Source: Gamsiella multidivaricata
Taxonomy: Eukaryota; Mortierellomycota; Mortierellomycetes; Mortierellales; Mortierellaceae
NCBI RefSeq assembly: GCF_025024155.1
Contig: NW_026251739.1
Span: forward strand, 326,660 to 390,659
Length of the DNA stretch: 64,000 bases
Reading direction: 5' to 3'
Below the pieces are notes generated by a model that was not told the DNA's origin, made no database searches, and saw nothing but the letters and a program-made list of their open reading frames with translations. Shown here in pieces: positions 44,737-56,531 of the stretch. The stretch's first letter is position 1. Every line of letters starts with the position of its first letter. The position numbers were made by a program, and so were the translations under genes.

Positions 44737-47564
44737 ATGGCCGATTCGCAACCAAAAAGCCCGTGGGTCGAGTACACGCATCAGGATGGACGCAAATACT
44801 ACTACCACCCTGTGACAAAGCAGACTGTTTGGCAGAAGCCTGATGAGCTCAAGACGCCCAAGGAGGTACGTCGCAACAACAAACATCATGAGCTCCTGCG
44901 CATTTTGCACTATACACTATTCAGTGAACTGGTAGGCTAATAATTCAGGTATTACAATTACAACTGTTCAATATGTTAGCTGGCTCTGGAGGCAAGTCCC
45001 TGGAAAGAATATACAACTCCCGAAGGAAAAAAATATTATCATAATGCAGCCACCAAAGAAACCGTCTGGACCGTGCCGGAGGAATACAAGGCCTTGCTGG
45101 ATCAGCTGAAAGAAGAAACAAAGGCGAAGGAGACAGCAGCACCAGTACAACCGCCAGTCAAACCCCAGACACCAACCTCGTCCTCCGTGGTTTCGACGCC
45201 CTCGCCCCTGCGACATCAGGCCATCCCACCAGGAACGCAACCAGCCTCCTCTCAACTTCATCACAACCCGCAGCTTCCACCACAACAACAAATCGCACCT
45301 ATCCTAACGAGAGATCACCCCGGATCAGATCCCATGCGTAGCAATGGTCCGCCATTTTTAACCCCACAGAATCCGGGAGCAAGGCCACCTTTCGCACATC
45401 AACAGGGAGCCCGGCCACCACGCTTCCAGCAGTCGTTTGTTCCATCCGAGGGCGGTAGTGGTCGTGGTCGTGACAGGAACATGGATGAGATACCTGAATT
45501 CTCGACTAAAGAGCAAGCTGAGGATGCATTCAAGAATATGCTGAAGGAAACTGTAAGTTGCATGGTCGATCTGACTCACAAGTATACAGTATGGGAGCGT
45601 CTGAAAACTTATTACGAGCTCACCTCAAAAACAAATAGGGAGTTACCTCAACGTGGACCTGGGAGCAAACAATGCGTGCAGTGGTCACCAACCCTATGTA
45701 TCGGGCACTCAAAACTACAGCGGAGCGAAAGACTGCCTTCCAGGAGTACGTGGACGATCGTCGTATCCAGGAGAAGCTGGAGGAGAAGGCACGTCAACAA
45801 AAACAAAAACAAGACTTCTTGGATCTGCTCAAGAGTAGCGACAAGGTCACGCATGCGAGCCGATACACAACGATCTCGAGACTTTTTGCAGAGGAGCCAG
45901 CTTTTAAGTCCATCGAGGGTGATCATTATCGGCAGTCGATTTTTGATAGCTACGTGGGAGAATTGATCCGACAGGAGAGAGAGGATGCACGGCAGAGACG
46001 AAAGTTCGGTACTGCTGCCCTCACAGCACTGTTGCAGTCCATGGATGAGATCACGTTGACGACGCGTTGGTCCGAGGCGAGAGAGCTGCTGCAGGAGAAG
46101 AAGGAGTACAAAGAGTCTGAGACGATACAAGTGTTGCACAAGATGGAGCAGCTTACGATTTTTGAGGACCATATTAAGCAATTGGAGAAGGATTATGATC
46201 AGAAGCGTGCTCGCGAACGCGTATTACGCAAGCGAACGGAGCGAAAGCGGCGCGAGGCACACAAGGAGCTGCTGGTAGAGTTAAGGAGTAAAGGGCAGTT
46301 GAATGCCAAAACCTGCTGGATGCAGATTCACCCGCAGATCAAGGACGATTCACGGTACCAAGACATGCTCGGGCAGCCTGGCTCGACTCCCATGGAACTG
46401 TTTTGGGATATGATTGAGGATCTGGATGAGAAATTGTACCAGGACCGCAAGATGATTCAGGATCTAATGAAGGTATGATATACAATATTTTTTCGTGTTC
46501 AATCTACGCATGGAGGCGCATGTTACTGAGGCTCTTGGCTTTCGATAAATAGAGCATTGACTACGAGGTTCAACCGGAGACGACATTAGACGAATTTTGC
46601 GCAGCAATCACAAAGCAGGAGAAGGCCGTCCATGTGCCGGCTGAGGATCTTAAGCTGATTTTTGAGCAGCTTTTGGGCAAAGCAGTTCATCATGCCAAGG
46701 AAGAGAAGCGACGTCAGGAAAGGTTGGCGCGCAAGAAGGCAGAGTCCTTCAGATTTATGCTCAAGTCCTTGAGCCCACCGGTCACTGTTGAATCGAAATG
46801 GGACGATGTCAAAGCGAAAGCAGAGTTAACGCCCGAGTTCGCTTCTCTTGAAACGGACGACAAGCGGAAAGAGGTTTTCGACCGGTACATTGAGCGACTC
46901 AAGGTACCAAGATGTCTCTCAAGACAACCGTCATTGGATTTACAAGGCTATATCGTTGCCTATGTTCAATGTACTGATACTCGCGTGCATTCATTCCTTT
47001 GTCGCTGTAGGAGAGGATCGCCAAGAACCACGACAGTGACGAAGAAGACGGCTCAATTTTGGAGGACGATGCTGATTACTATAGCAAGCGCTCATCGTCA
47101 GATCGCAAGAGGCATGCACCGAGTAGCAGCAGTAGCTATAGCAAACACCACAGCAGTAGTCATCATCACCACCACAGTAGCCACCACTCAAGCGATGATC
47201 ATCATCGACGGAGCACTAGTGGACTCGACCATTCGCCCTTGGCGCCCCCAAGGAGCTCACAGCAAAATGGAAAGCATACCAGAGGCGGTACTGCCAGCGC
47301 TGATTCAGGAGCTGAGGATGAGCACGGACATCCAGCAAAGGTGAATAATACTTGTAAAAATGAAATCTCTTTGCATGTTCTTTTTCTTTCTTTTTTATGC
47401 TGTGTGCTGACGCCTGTTCTCTTCACACTTTCGTGTATAAACGTGGGTAGAAATCGAGAACTGCAGGAGATGGTACTCATGCTGAGGCCATGAAATCTAA
47501 AGCAGAGACAGCGCCGGCTGTCGGGGAAGAAGAAGGCGAGGTCATAGAAACGCCTGCTCATTAA
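44737..47564 (+). CDS. PRP40: Pre-mRNA splicing factor Prp40 (WW and FF domains)
   Basis: U1 snRNP-associated protein that helps define the 5' splice site and bridges to the branch point. Exons 44737-44865, 44980-45552, 45639-46472, 46553-46903, 47011-47340 and 47451-47564 give 776 residues. Two WW domains open the protein: [20 protein letters not shown] (about 10-40) and [20 protein letters not shown] (about 50-80), each with the two Trp. A Pro/Gln-rich linker follows, then a series of FF domains (for example [11 protein letters not shown] with [13 protein letters not shown], and [20 protein letters not shown]), rich in charged helices. The C-terminus is Ser/His-rich (poly-His [11 protein letters not shown]), then acidic. 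Its TAA stop overlaps the AATAAA poly(A) motif. Confidence 0.95.
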
Positions 47565-47568
47565 TAAA
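47563..47568 (+). terminator. AATAAA overlapping the PRP40 stop codon
   Basis: The stop TAA (47562-47564) runs directly into AATAAA. If this is the signal in use, the 3' UTR would be only about 20-30 nt; another signal further on is possible. Confidence 0.4.
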
Positions 47569-47898
47569 GCATCTTGGGCTTTTGCTGCCTATGCCCGCCA
47601 TACCTTCTAACAATCATGCTTTTGACGAAGTGAACACTCCGTCCGATTTCGCCTTGTAAACATCAATCAAGGCAGTATGAAGAATGCTTCTAAAGGTATT
47701 TTTAATTTTCGTTAAAAATAAAGGATTTGAACAACTGAGATGGAGGAGAGTGTTTTTATGATAGTAAAAGAGGAGGGAAGACGTGCGATGGGGGAGAAGA
47801 AAAAGAAACGAGAAAGAAGCGTAGGTACATCCTTCAAGTTTCATCTCGTCATGCACATAAGGGAAGACTGGGACAAAAAATATGACAGAAGATCATAT
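47565..47898. other. Convergent 3' region between PRP40 and ATP4
   Basis: No gene. The two transcripts converge. Purine-rich on the plus strand near 47750-47820. Open frames here are tails of the antisense frame across ATP4. Confidence 0.5.
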
Positions 47899-48996
47899 TT
47901 AGGCCTTGGCAGAGGAGGCGATCTTCTCGACCTGGCTGATGGACTCGTCCAAAATCTTGGACTGGAGCTTGGGGTCCTGGAGATCGGCCTTGATCTTCTC
48001 GATCATGTAAGCAGCCAACTTGCTCTGCTCGCGCTCGCGAACAGAGGTCTCGTAGCGGACCCAGGAGTCGAGGACAGACTTAACCTCGCTGGTGAAGGCG
48101 GTCTTCTGCTTGAGCTCAAAGGCCTCAGCCTCGAGCTGGGCGGTCTCCTTGGAGAGGGCGTAGAGGGCCTTGGTGACATCAACGACGTCCTTCATCTGGC
48201 CGACCTGGTCAATGCGCTCCTCGACAGCGAGCTTGTGGTCAACGCGGGCCTTCTGAAGAACACTGCGGATCTTGTTGATGTGGCCATCAGCCCACTCGTT
48301 GAAGGGCTCACGAGCAGCCTTGACGATACCGCCAAAGGTGGCAGCGAAGGCAAAGAGGACCAAGGACTCCTCGTTGAAGACATAGATCTCCTTGGAGATC
48401 AAGTAGGTAGCAGCGCCGGTGAGGGCGGTGACATAGGCAGTCTTGGAGAGCAAAGAGTTGCCGGGAAGCGAGTCGATAATGCTCTGAGCCTTGTTCTCGG
48501 GAGATACCTGCTTCTCTGTTGACAACAACGCATAAATGAAGCTAGAAGGTCAGTTTTCCATGCTCAGAGTGATTTTTCCTGGTCAATTGATCCGTCTGGC
48601 TGGTGTAGCTGTAGCATCCATGCTATTGGCATTTGCGACGCGTTGAAAGATATCCAGGCTATGGTGACTAATGTCGATTATTTCAACTGCTCCAAATATA
48701 TTCCTGGCAAGTCCTGTCCTAAAAATTATAATATGCATCGTCGAATCGATAGTCCTTGCGCGGATTCCTGTAGTAGCGTGACGAGGTTCAAGATCAACGC
48801 AACGGTCGTGATGCTAACCTTCGGTGGAGGTCGCCATGTGACGGATGCTGTATTGATCAGGGAGAAAAGAGGAACCGATTAGGGTCTATTTGACGTCACA
48901 ATCCATAGCGACTCAACGCGAAGTTAGCCGATCTCATTAACCGGGATCAAGCAATACGTACGCAACAGAAGCGGTGGAGCGCTGGGCAGCGAGCAT
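47899..48996 (-). CDS. ATP4: Mitochondrial ATP synthase subunit b (Atp4)
   Basis: Peripheral stalk subunit of F1Fo ATP synthase in the inner membrane. The main exon, 47899-48513, encodes KQVSPENKAQSIIDSLPGNS, two membrane helices (SKTAYVTALTGAATYLIS and ESLVLFAFAATFGGIV), then the long charged stalk helix ending with AFELKQKTAF and SWVRYETSVREREQSKLAAY, matching the Atp4 family. Exon 1 is inferred: 48958-48996 (MLAAQRSTASVAY), a short presequence-like segment joined in phase over a 444-nt intron using GTATTG and an AG at 48514-48515. That gives 217 residues. A different first exon, with the acceptor 2 nt earlier giving Glu-Lys-Gln, is equally possible, so only the main exon is firm. Confidence 0.85.
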
Positions 48997-49828
48997 GGGG
49001 CGCACGGCGGCGACTATTTCGTGGGAAGGAAAAGGATCGGGGCGAGATGCATTAGTCGAAGCGCGAAAGAGGCGACATAGATTCGAGTGGGCGTTTGTCG
49101 CGGTTATGGATCAGAATGGATTGACGGAGGTGAGAAAAAGTGCCGATGAGGTAGGGAAATTTAGAGAAAGGAGAAGAGATCCGAGGAAATTGATGGTGTA
49201 GTGTGTTTGAATGCAAGTGCAGAATAGATCAGAATCGAAAGAACCGAATCAACCCGGTCGCTGCGAATGTGTGCTTGTGGGTGATGGGATGAAGCGTATT
49301 GGAGGTGTGTCGGCTGTGTGTGCGTGTCGATATGAAGGATGACCTGGGGATGTGCGATGGAGTTCGATGATGTGTGTCATACCCGAGGAGCTCTTGGTCA
49401 AAAGTCGAAGGGCCATGGTGGGAGCGAGCGATGAGATGAAAGTGATGGAGAGTGGGGAGAGAGGAGAGAGAGGGGAAAAGAATATTATTTCAGGGCGGGC
49501 AGTACAGCACTCTAGCACGGACGACATAGGATACGGAACGACCACACAGACCCAAACAAAGCAAACGTCATCCGTATCTGCTCTTATCGTACTTCCTACC
49601 GCTGCCTCCATCTACAATTGGGATTCGGAGCAGTCACTTCCTCCCCTCACTGTAAACAATTTCTCGGACGAGCTCGAGCTTGAACCTGCTGTCTTGACCT
49701 GCCCTGAAAAGGTGGACACTCACGAAAGAACACTCCACGACCGACTCCTTCTTATTCGAATTCGCCAAGCCGTCCACTTTCATTACATCCATTATTGCTC
49801 CACTCCGTCTACCGGTCAATACTTAGTC
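48997..49828. other. Divergent promoter region of ATP4 and mS29
   Basis: About 830 bp between two mitochondrial genes read in opposite directions. No separate gene is supported, although the frame leading into mS29 stays open from 49352. Purine-rich sequence at 49440-49490. Confidence 0.5.
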
Positions 49829-51961
49829 ATGGCACACAGATTATTAACCTCGACTCCGCTGTTGTCCAGGACTCAGCAGACCCTTGCCGCGCGTGTAAGG
49901 GCTGCCGTGCCTGCTCAGTACGCCAACTATGTCACTGCTTCAACCGTCGTTATGGCAGGTGGAAAGGCCAAGAAGGGTACCGTTGACACTCAAGTACCGC
50001 TGCAAGAAACGGCGGCGTGAGATATATCAATGAAATTATACTTACGATGGTCCTTTTCTGATCTGATCCGGTCGATATAGCCTCTGCGCCTGTCCGCGCC
50101 AAGGGGCAGGCCAATTCCTTCCGCAGGAAGAAGGTCGACGATGAGGGTAAAAATGAGGTAATTCAGGCACATCATGGAATAGCAACGGATGTAACCAGGG
50201 CGACACATTTGATATCATACATCGGAAATAAAACTAACTCGGGATGGAATCTCTGATCCGGACGACAACCTATTGTTCATGCATATCTAGGGCGCAATCG
50301 GAGGAGCCGGACGCTTGAACGAGAAGTACTATAAGCCCGCGACACCTGTCAAGGTCGATGAATTCCTTCCCGTAAGTCAGATATGCTTCTGTAGAGTCCG
50401 TGCAGATCAGATCGAGATACCGTAATATCATGCATGTTCAAGCCTAATGCTATATGAATAATATATTACAGTCAACTGCCACCAAGGAGCACATCGGTCA
50501 AGTTCTCGGCTTTCCCTCGGCGGTTCTCCCAGCATTGAGCCAGACCTCATATCCTACTCTATTGAGCGAACAGGTACTGCAATGGACGAGCGAGAGATAG
50601 TCAGCCTTGAACAAGCGTCAGGAACAAAGTCAGAAATCGGCAATCTAACCTTTTCTTTTGTCGAATTACAACTTTCTAGTTTGCTCTGATCAAGCCTGCG
50701 GCATTGGTTGTCCGTGAACCGACTGTCGCTTTGCTTGAGAGAGTCGATAAGGCTATGAAGACCCCTTCGTCCCAGAGCAGGATTGTTCTTACTGGGGATT
50801 CAGGATCAGGAAAGAGTGCATTGTTGCTTCAAACTGTCAGCCACTGTCTCTCGGCTGGATGGGTCGTCGTTTATGTCCCCAAGGGTACGACGCTGAGTGC
50901 TTAACGGGATGGGATGCCATGGATGATTTTTATTTGTCGCAGTAACTGATCGACACCTTGTCGTATATTTCTTTCACGTGCTATAGCTAGTACTTGGATG
51001 AACAGCTCTTTCGCATACAGTAAGGCGGCCAACTCAACCTCTTTCGTCCAGCCCTTGCTTGCTTCTAATCTCGTTGGCCAGATTAACAGTGTCAACAAGT
51101 CTGTGCTGAGCAAGATCGTCACCTCTGAGAAGGTCAGGGTTGGTCGTCACGAGATTGAGAAGGGAACGACATTATCAGCTCTTCTCGAAACTGGTGTCAA
51201 GGACCAGTTCGCTGCTCAGGATATCATGGAGGTGTTCATGAAGGAGATGAGTGCCCAGAAGGAGTATGTTTTGCTTAAATGTTTATTTCTGAAATCATGC
51301 CCTATTGCCGTGTGGAGATGCATATGTCTTTTGAAATTCTATAGACTAATTCTGGCACATACTATACTCATATTTTCTATAGGATTCCTACTCTGATTGC
51401 AGTGGACGAGGTTAACGCTTTCTTCCGCTCCACACAATACTTGAGCCAGGATGGTGAGGAGCTCGACCCTGAGCACTTGAAGTTGCCCAAGCTGTTCTTG
51501 AACTACATTTCAGGAAAGAGCTCGTTCGAGCACGGTGCTATTGTCGCCGCCATAAGCGATACTCTTCTGGCTAACAAGAGCGAGCTCCTTGAAATTGCGC
51601 TGGGCATTAAGGAGGTCTCACCCTATAAGAAGCTTTCGCCGACGATCATGCCCTGGACCGAGGGACTGGCTAGGATGGACGTACCGAACTACACGAGGAC
51701 AGAGGCCAAGGGAGTCTTTGACTATTACAGAAAGGGCAATATCTTTTACGATGGTGAGTGACGATCTGTCCAGGCTCAAACATAATTATGATCTACGATC
51801 GAGCGGCGATCGAGCTACCTTTAAGGAACGGAACCACTAATCATGTATTTGGTTCTTTTATGGTCATGATAGCTGCATCAGAATCCCTGTTCCTGAACAA
51901 ATTTATCGCATCGGCCGGCAACCCCCGCAAATTCTTCACAGCTTGCGCAAAAGGAGTCTAA
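49829..51961 (+). CDS. RSM23: Mitochondrial small ribosomal subunit protein mS29 (Rsm23/DAP3)
   Basis: GTP-binding protein of the mitoribosomal small-subunit head; animal DAP3 is the homologue. Exons 49829-49976, 50081-50157, 50291-50371, 50472-50573, 50680-50884, 50987-51263, 51383-51753 and 51873-51961 give 449 residues. The N-terminus MAHRLLTSTPLLSRTQQTLA is a typical presequence, followed by a basic stretch (KGQANSFRRKKVDDEG). The NTPase core has the P-loop TGDSGSGKSALLL (about 174-186) and the Walker B-like IPTLIAVDEVNAFF. The family C-terminus is seen as FDYYRKGNIFYD and FFTACAKGV. Exon 2 must end at the second GT (after AATGAG) to keep phase with GAIGGAGRLNEKYYKP. Two neighbouring GTs make alternative donors possible there. 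Secure. Confidence 0.92.
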
Positions 51962-52054
51962 GATGGAAGATCATAGAACATGAGCATAGGATGGAAGGCA
52001 TGGAAGGAGGAATGTGTAATCATAGAGGTTATTAACGTGTGGATTAGGGTGCAC

Positions 52055-52060
52055 AATAAA
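52055..52060 (+). terminator. Poly(A) signal AATAAA of mS29
   Basis: AATAAA about 94 nt after the mS29 stop codon. Motif match only. Confidence 0.45.
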
Positions 52061-52805
52061 CAATCGCATACAACTAAATAGCTCAGTACATTTGCATTAT
52101 ACTTATTCCTGCTCATTCGCGCAAAAGATACCATCATTATCACCATCCAGATCAATTTGCACATTTATAAGGTTACCGCCAAAAGACCAGCCAGATCGAT
52201 CGGTCCACTCGGTGCACGCGTGTATGCTGCATACTGGTTTCACAGCCATTTAAGGTTTAAGCACTCGATCGTAGATCGATTCCATTGTACTGGGCAAGTA
52301 TGACCATGAATGCGTATTCTTTGTCTTGGCAAAACACTTCACGCCTTGGCTATTTTTCACCATAGCGTCATCTTTCAACACGGAGATGAGGCGAGGTAGG
52401 ATGGAAAAAGAGTCGAAAGACAGCAGCGTGGCGTGTTTAGTGTGTATTTTGTTTTGTGTAATGGTCGTATACTCGGTAAGTTTTGTACATGATACAATTC
52501 TTCATGCAAGCAACCGTGCATCCATTGATTTGTAATAAGGACAGGACGCCCACTGCTCTTGGCAGAGGAAAAGAACAAAAATGACGCGTCCGGTCCTGAT
52601 CAGAGCTCAGACGGGCGCAACGCCATTGGGGCCACAGCTATCAAACCAAGCCAAGCAGAACAAACAACGCAGCAGCGCGCCGCCCTTGCTGCAATCAGAA
52701 GGGTAATGGTGTGCGAGCTTGCAAGCTCTTAGTTCTCCAAGTCTTCAGTTGCCATAGGTATTGAAGATTACAAGATCTATCCTAGACCTTTACCGAACAA
52801 TCGCG

Positions 52806-52812
52806 TATAAAA
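52806..52812 (+). promoter_or_regulatory. TATA box (TATAAAA) of reductase B
   Basis: TATAAAA 117 nt upstream of the ATG, in the same arrangement as the paralogous gene at 27377, followed by a leader rich in CAA/ACTCA. Confidence 0.6.
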
Positions 52813-52922
52813 AGGAACGGACGATCCTCCCTTAGCTCTCCTCATCTTCAAGTCTTTCAACTCAAGCACAACTACCCAGCAAACAATAGAAACCAACTCA
52901 AACCAGCAAAAACATATTCACC

Positions 52923-54152
52923 ATGACCCACGACAACAAGGTTATCTCCAACACCCGTGTCCTGATCTCCAAGATCCCCGAGGGCATCGCACCCAACAAG
53001 AGCCACTTCCGATCTGTCACCATCACCGAACCTGCGCCTGTTCTCAAGGAGAACGAGATCTTGGTCCAGAACCTGGTTTTCTCTTTAGATCCTTGTATGA
53101 CTTTACCTGACTATGCCATGATGACCAGATCCCTGCTTATCCATTAATCCCTAGTTCACCATTCGCCGTTTATTGTTTTGATCCAGACATCCGATACGAG
53201 TTCCCCGAAGGCGCAACTGAATCACCAGTGCTCGGATTCTGTATCGCCCAAGTGATCGACTCCAAGAACCCAGCGTTCCCTGTGGGTGCAAAGGTCAGCT
53301 CACCCTCGCACTGGGAGCAGTACACCCATATTCGCGACCCTTATTACCTGAGTGAGGTTCAAGCTTTGGGTGACATTGTCGATCCCAAGATCCCGCTATC
53401 GGCCTACAATGGCGTCCTAGGTGCGCCTGGATTTACCGTATGGGACTCGCTCAACTCGATTGGAAATCTCAAGAAAGGAGAAACTATTTACATCTCCAGT
53501 GCTGCAGGGTATGAGCTCTTCGGAGAGGATGTTTATTTCAGCGCAACCCTTTGGATCTAAAGTACGGTGAACTCATCTCTCTATCTCTTCTTCTTTTTTT
53601 TTTACCAGAACTCTAGGCCAGCTTGCCGGTCAGCTTGCCAAGCGCAAGGGTCTCCGTGTCATCGGTTCGGCGGGTACGGACGAAAAAGTCGCCTTCCTCA
53701 AGAACGAACTTGGATTCGATGCCGCTTTCAATTACAAAACCCTAGACAAGCGTGTCGCCTTGACCGAGGCCGTTGGCAAAGCCGGCCTCGACATCTACTA
53801 TGATCTGGTCGGTGATGACACCGTCGAGATTGCGCTCGATCTCCTCAACCAACGCGGCCGCATTCTTGCCGTCGGTATTCTGGCGGCCCATCAGAACAAG
53901 GAGCCCTATGGGCCCAAGAACTTGGCCCAGATTGTGTTCAAGCAGCTGCGTTACGAAGGCTATGTGGTCTTTGGTCAGTATGAGAACCTGGGCAAGTTTT
54001 ATGAGGAGGTGACGCCCTTGGTCGCAAGTGGGGAGATCAAGTATAAGGAGACCGTGCTGAACCAGGGAGTCGAGACGATTGGAGAGGTATATGCCAATTT
54101 CTTGAGTGGCGCGTATGTCGGCAAGGTCAATGTTCAGATCGCCGAGCTTTAA
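52923..54152 (+). CDS. Zinc-independent MDR reductase, copy B
   Basis: Paralogue of the gene at 27377; same predicted NADPH-dependent enal/enone reductase activity. Exons 52923-53094, 53187-53508 and 53609-54152 give 345 residues. The same landmarks recur: NTRVLISKIPEGIAPNKSHF, SAYNGVLGAPGFTVWDSL, SAAGTLGQLAGQLAKRKGLR, YDLVGDDTVEIALDLL, and KQLRYEGYVVF. Both introns interrupt the same codons, in the same phases, as in copy A (after the first T of Tyr, and inside Gly of SAAG). Exon 3 is exactly 544 nt in both copies. The middle region differs most (YTHIRDPYYLSEVQALGD here), so substrate range may have diverged. AATAAA at 54218-54223 ends the gene. No zinc ligands seen. Confidence 0.88.
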
Positions 54153-54524
54153 AGAGCATATGACCAGCAGAGTCAACGCATTGATCATTGATGCATTGGC
54201 TGGATACGGTATTGTTGAATAAAGTAAAGATACACTATTGGCGGCAAAATACCTACAGGAATTATTTAATGAGGATGGCAAATATGGCAATGATGGCGCG
54301 GATATTTCGTTCACTTAGGATTATGTGTGCATGGAGCGTACGCATGCTTGTATAATGTAGAATCCCAGTCAGAATGGTTGCGCTTTTAGGATTGGTACGA
54401 CATTCCTTTGGACGCTATTCAAAAAGTTAGCTCGTTGGCAACTCTAGAAGGATGAAATATGAAATGAGGGATATTCTATGGTATAATGCTCTGAACGACA
54501 TTTATTGGCAAGAGACACTCATAA
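54153..54524. other. Convergent 3' region, reductase B and F-box gene
   Basis: No gene. Contains AATAAA at 54218-54223 for reductase B. The F-box gene ends at 54525 from the other side. Confidence 0.5.
54218..54223 (+). terminator. Poly(A) signal AATAAA of reductase B
   Basis: AATAAA 66 nt after the stop codon at 54152. Motif match only. Confidence 0.45.
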
Positions 54525-56531
54525 CTACTCGACAATGCATTCAACCCCTGGTCGCATCTTCCTGAGATAGTCTTGGACCGTTTGGGCTTGACCGCGCCTG
54601 TCCGTACGCTGAGAAATTACAAAGCGCTCCAGTAATGGCCAACGGATACGACTATTCATTGCTGATACTTTGCTTCCATCCCTTCCACCATGACTGCTGC
54701 TACTAGAGCTACCGGAGCTGCTGCGTCGATGATGCCGTGGTTTCGCTGAGAAATCCGCTCTAACCAGGAGCCCCAACTTCTGCAGTTTGCTCTTATCCAT
54801 GGCTCTACAATCATCATACCCAAGCCATTCATACCGTGACCGAAGACTTCTCTGCAGCCTCGAATCATTTGAGGACATCCTGTTCATGATCCTCTGGATT
54901 ATTGTCGGCTCATTGTTCATCCAACTGAAATCCCATAAATGCAAGGCCTCCAGCGACGTCGTTTTGATCTCTAACATCTTTAATCCCTCCAGCTCCCCCA
55001 GCAGACAAAGTCCGCCGTCGATTGAACAGTCGATGTAGTGTCGGAAGATACTCAAGTTCTCGAGCTGCGGGCAAACCTGAGAGATATAGCCATAGAGAAC
55101 TCGCGAGCACCCGCTTATGCTGCCGTTGGGTTCGCCTAGGGCAAAGTCGAATGAAATCCTTAGCGATAATAAGTTTCGACAGGCCCAAATTTGCTCGGAG
55201 TCAAGGTTACTATAGTTGTTCCCAAGATTTAGCAGACGGTCGTTGAATCCTATGTCAGGCGCGTCCAGATGTTTCAGTTGAGGGGATGCGCACAAGTACC
55301 GGTGAAGGGACTGGGACAGCTCTACTGGGTTTGCGGCTACCCCCTCGATCGTGAGGGACGTGAGCGAATTGGAGTAGTTCCGAATGATGGAAACCGTCTG
55401 TAAACAGACTGTCTGAGCTGACACTCCAAGTGAGTCGAGGTTGCGAAAATTTGTTAACGACGCAATCATGTCGCGGTGGCCCTGAGTCGCAGAATAATGC
55501 AGGTGATGCAGTCTCGGGCACAAGCCGGCGATGTGCGCAAGCAGCGTCCTATTATCGACCCGAACTCTTTGCAAAGGGCGTGTGGATGTGCCGCTGTCAT
55601 TTGGCGGTAGTTGTGGCTCCGTAATCTTGGTCAATACGAGGCTGCGAAGGTTGGGACAACTAGCCACAACTAACACCAAAGCGTCTTGTGCGATGCAGGT
55701 CAGGATCAATTCCAAAGATCGTAATCCATATGACTCTCCGAGATCTCCAGCTTGCACCACCGGAGTTCGTACAGCGCGCAAAGGAGGTCTCGAATGAATA
55801 GACAGCTTCCGTAGCTGAGGACAACCTTTCAGAAACATGGCGATGGTGTAGTCCTCAGGGTTGACAAATTGTAGCTTCAACGTTGACAAGGAGACCATGA
55901 ACGGAAGCAGAGGCTGGATCCTTTCGTACGCGTTAACGGGCCCATTGAGCTCCAGCGTTCGCAACTGGATGGCCTTTCCACACTGCACCTGGTCTCGCAA
56001 GCGATTCCAGGCGATGCGAACGTTGGGCGTATCATCGTAATCCCTCCACTCCACGGTATAGGCCAGAGCGTCAATGTTGGCGAGACATTGTAAGACGTAA
56101 TGTTGTTCTTGAGGCACAGGATTCTCTTGCCAGACGGTGTGGATACAGAAGAACGGACGACTGACGGCGTACCATTGCTTGCAGACGAGGCGTGTATTCT
56201 TACGAGTGCTCGAGTCAAGAAAGGAGATGATGCTCTCTAGAATTTCGGGGATCTCTAGGAGAGGGGTGTGCTTGTGGACTTGAGCTCTTTTGGGCTGCGA
56301 TGGACGTGACAGCTGCTCTTGTTTTTGGGCGGAGGCCTTCAGAGAAAAGTGTGATTTTTTAATGGCGCGAATAAAAAAGACCATTGCGAAAGCAAAACGA
56401 ATGAGAGTCGCGAGAAGGGAGGGTTGATGAAGAATGGAGTGAGGAATGAAGACGTGAATGAGGAAGGTGCAAAGCGACGAAACGCTTCGCCAACGGGTAG
56501 CAATAGGAGAGTGATAGCTGGTAACAGCCAA
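54525..56531 (-). CDS. F-box / leucine-rich-repeat protein, intronless
   Basis: Likely SCF ubiquitin-ligase adaptor: the F-box binds Skp1 and the LRRs select a target. A single open frame of 668 codons; translation may start at the internal Met at about 56384 (MVFFIRAIKKSHFSLK, about 619 residues) because the first 49 residues are unconvincing. The F-box is at about 92-135 (LLEIPEILESIISFLDSSTR, then RLVCKQWYAVSRPFF). The rest shows irregular Leu-rich units (LSTLKLQFVNPEDY, PQLRKLSIHSRPPL, CPNLRSLVLTKITE, CPQLENLSIFRHY, GLKMLEIKTTSL). A Ser-rich HHRRSSSGSSSSSS segment and a Met-Arg-Pro-Gly-Val end complete it. It is one of few genes here without introns. The target is unknown. Confidence 0.85.
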   Translation of the reverse strand: MAVTSYHSPIATRWRSVSSLCTFLIHVFIPHSILHQPSLLATLIRFAFAMVFFIRAIKKSHFSLKASAQKQEQLSRPSQPKRAQVHKHTPLLEIPEILESIISFLDSSTRKNTRLVCKQWYAVSRPFFCIHTVWQENPVPQEQHYVLQCLANIDALAYTVEWRDYDDTPNVRIAWNRLRDQVQCGKAIQLRTLELNGPVNAYERIQPLLPFMVSLSTLKLQFVNPEDYTIAMFLKGCPQLRKLSIHSRPPLRAVRTPVVQAGDLGESYGLRSLELILTCIAQDALVLVVASCPNLRSLVLTKITEPQLPPNDSGTSTRPLQRVRVDNRTLLAHIAGLCPRLHHLHYSATQGHRDMIASLTNFRNLDSLGVSAQTVCLQTVSIIRNYSNSLTSLTIEGVAANPVELSQSLHRYLCASPQLKHLDAPDIGFNDRLLNLGNNYSNLDSEQIWACRNLLSLRISFDFALGEPNGSISGCSRVLYGYISQVCPQLENLSIFRHYIDCSIDGGLCLLGELEGLKMLEIKTTSLEALHLWDFSWMNNEPTIIQRIMNRMSSNDSRLQRSLRSRYEWLGYDDCRAMDKSKLQKLGLLVRADFSAKPRHHRRSSSGSSSSSSHGGRDGSKVSAMNSRIRWPLLERFVISQRTDRRGQAQTVQDYLRKMRPGVECIVE

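Larger units (their letters stand above)
51962..52922. other. Intergenic mS29 to reductase B
   Basis: No gene in 960 bp. AATAAA at 52055-52060 serves mS29. The TATA box and leader of reductase B lie at the right end. Open frames of about 65 codons on both strands show no motif. Confidence 0.5.

Noticed and set aside
47740..48522. Long plus-strand open frame (260 codons) opposite ATP4
   Set aside because: It is the mirror of the ATP4 exon. Strong use of codons ending in C or G leaves few stops on the other strand, and its Leu/Gly/Asp-rich sequence has no family match.
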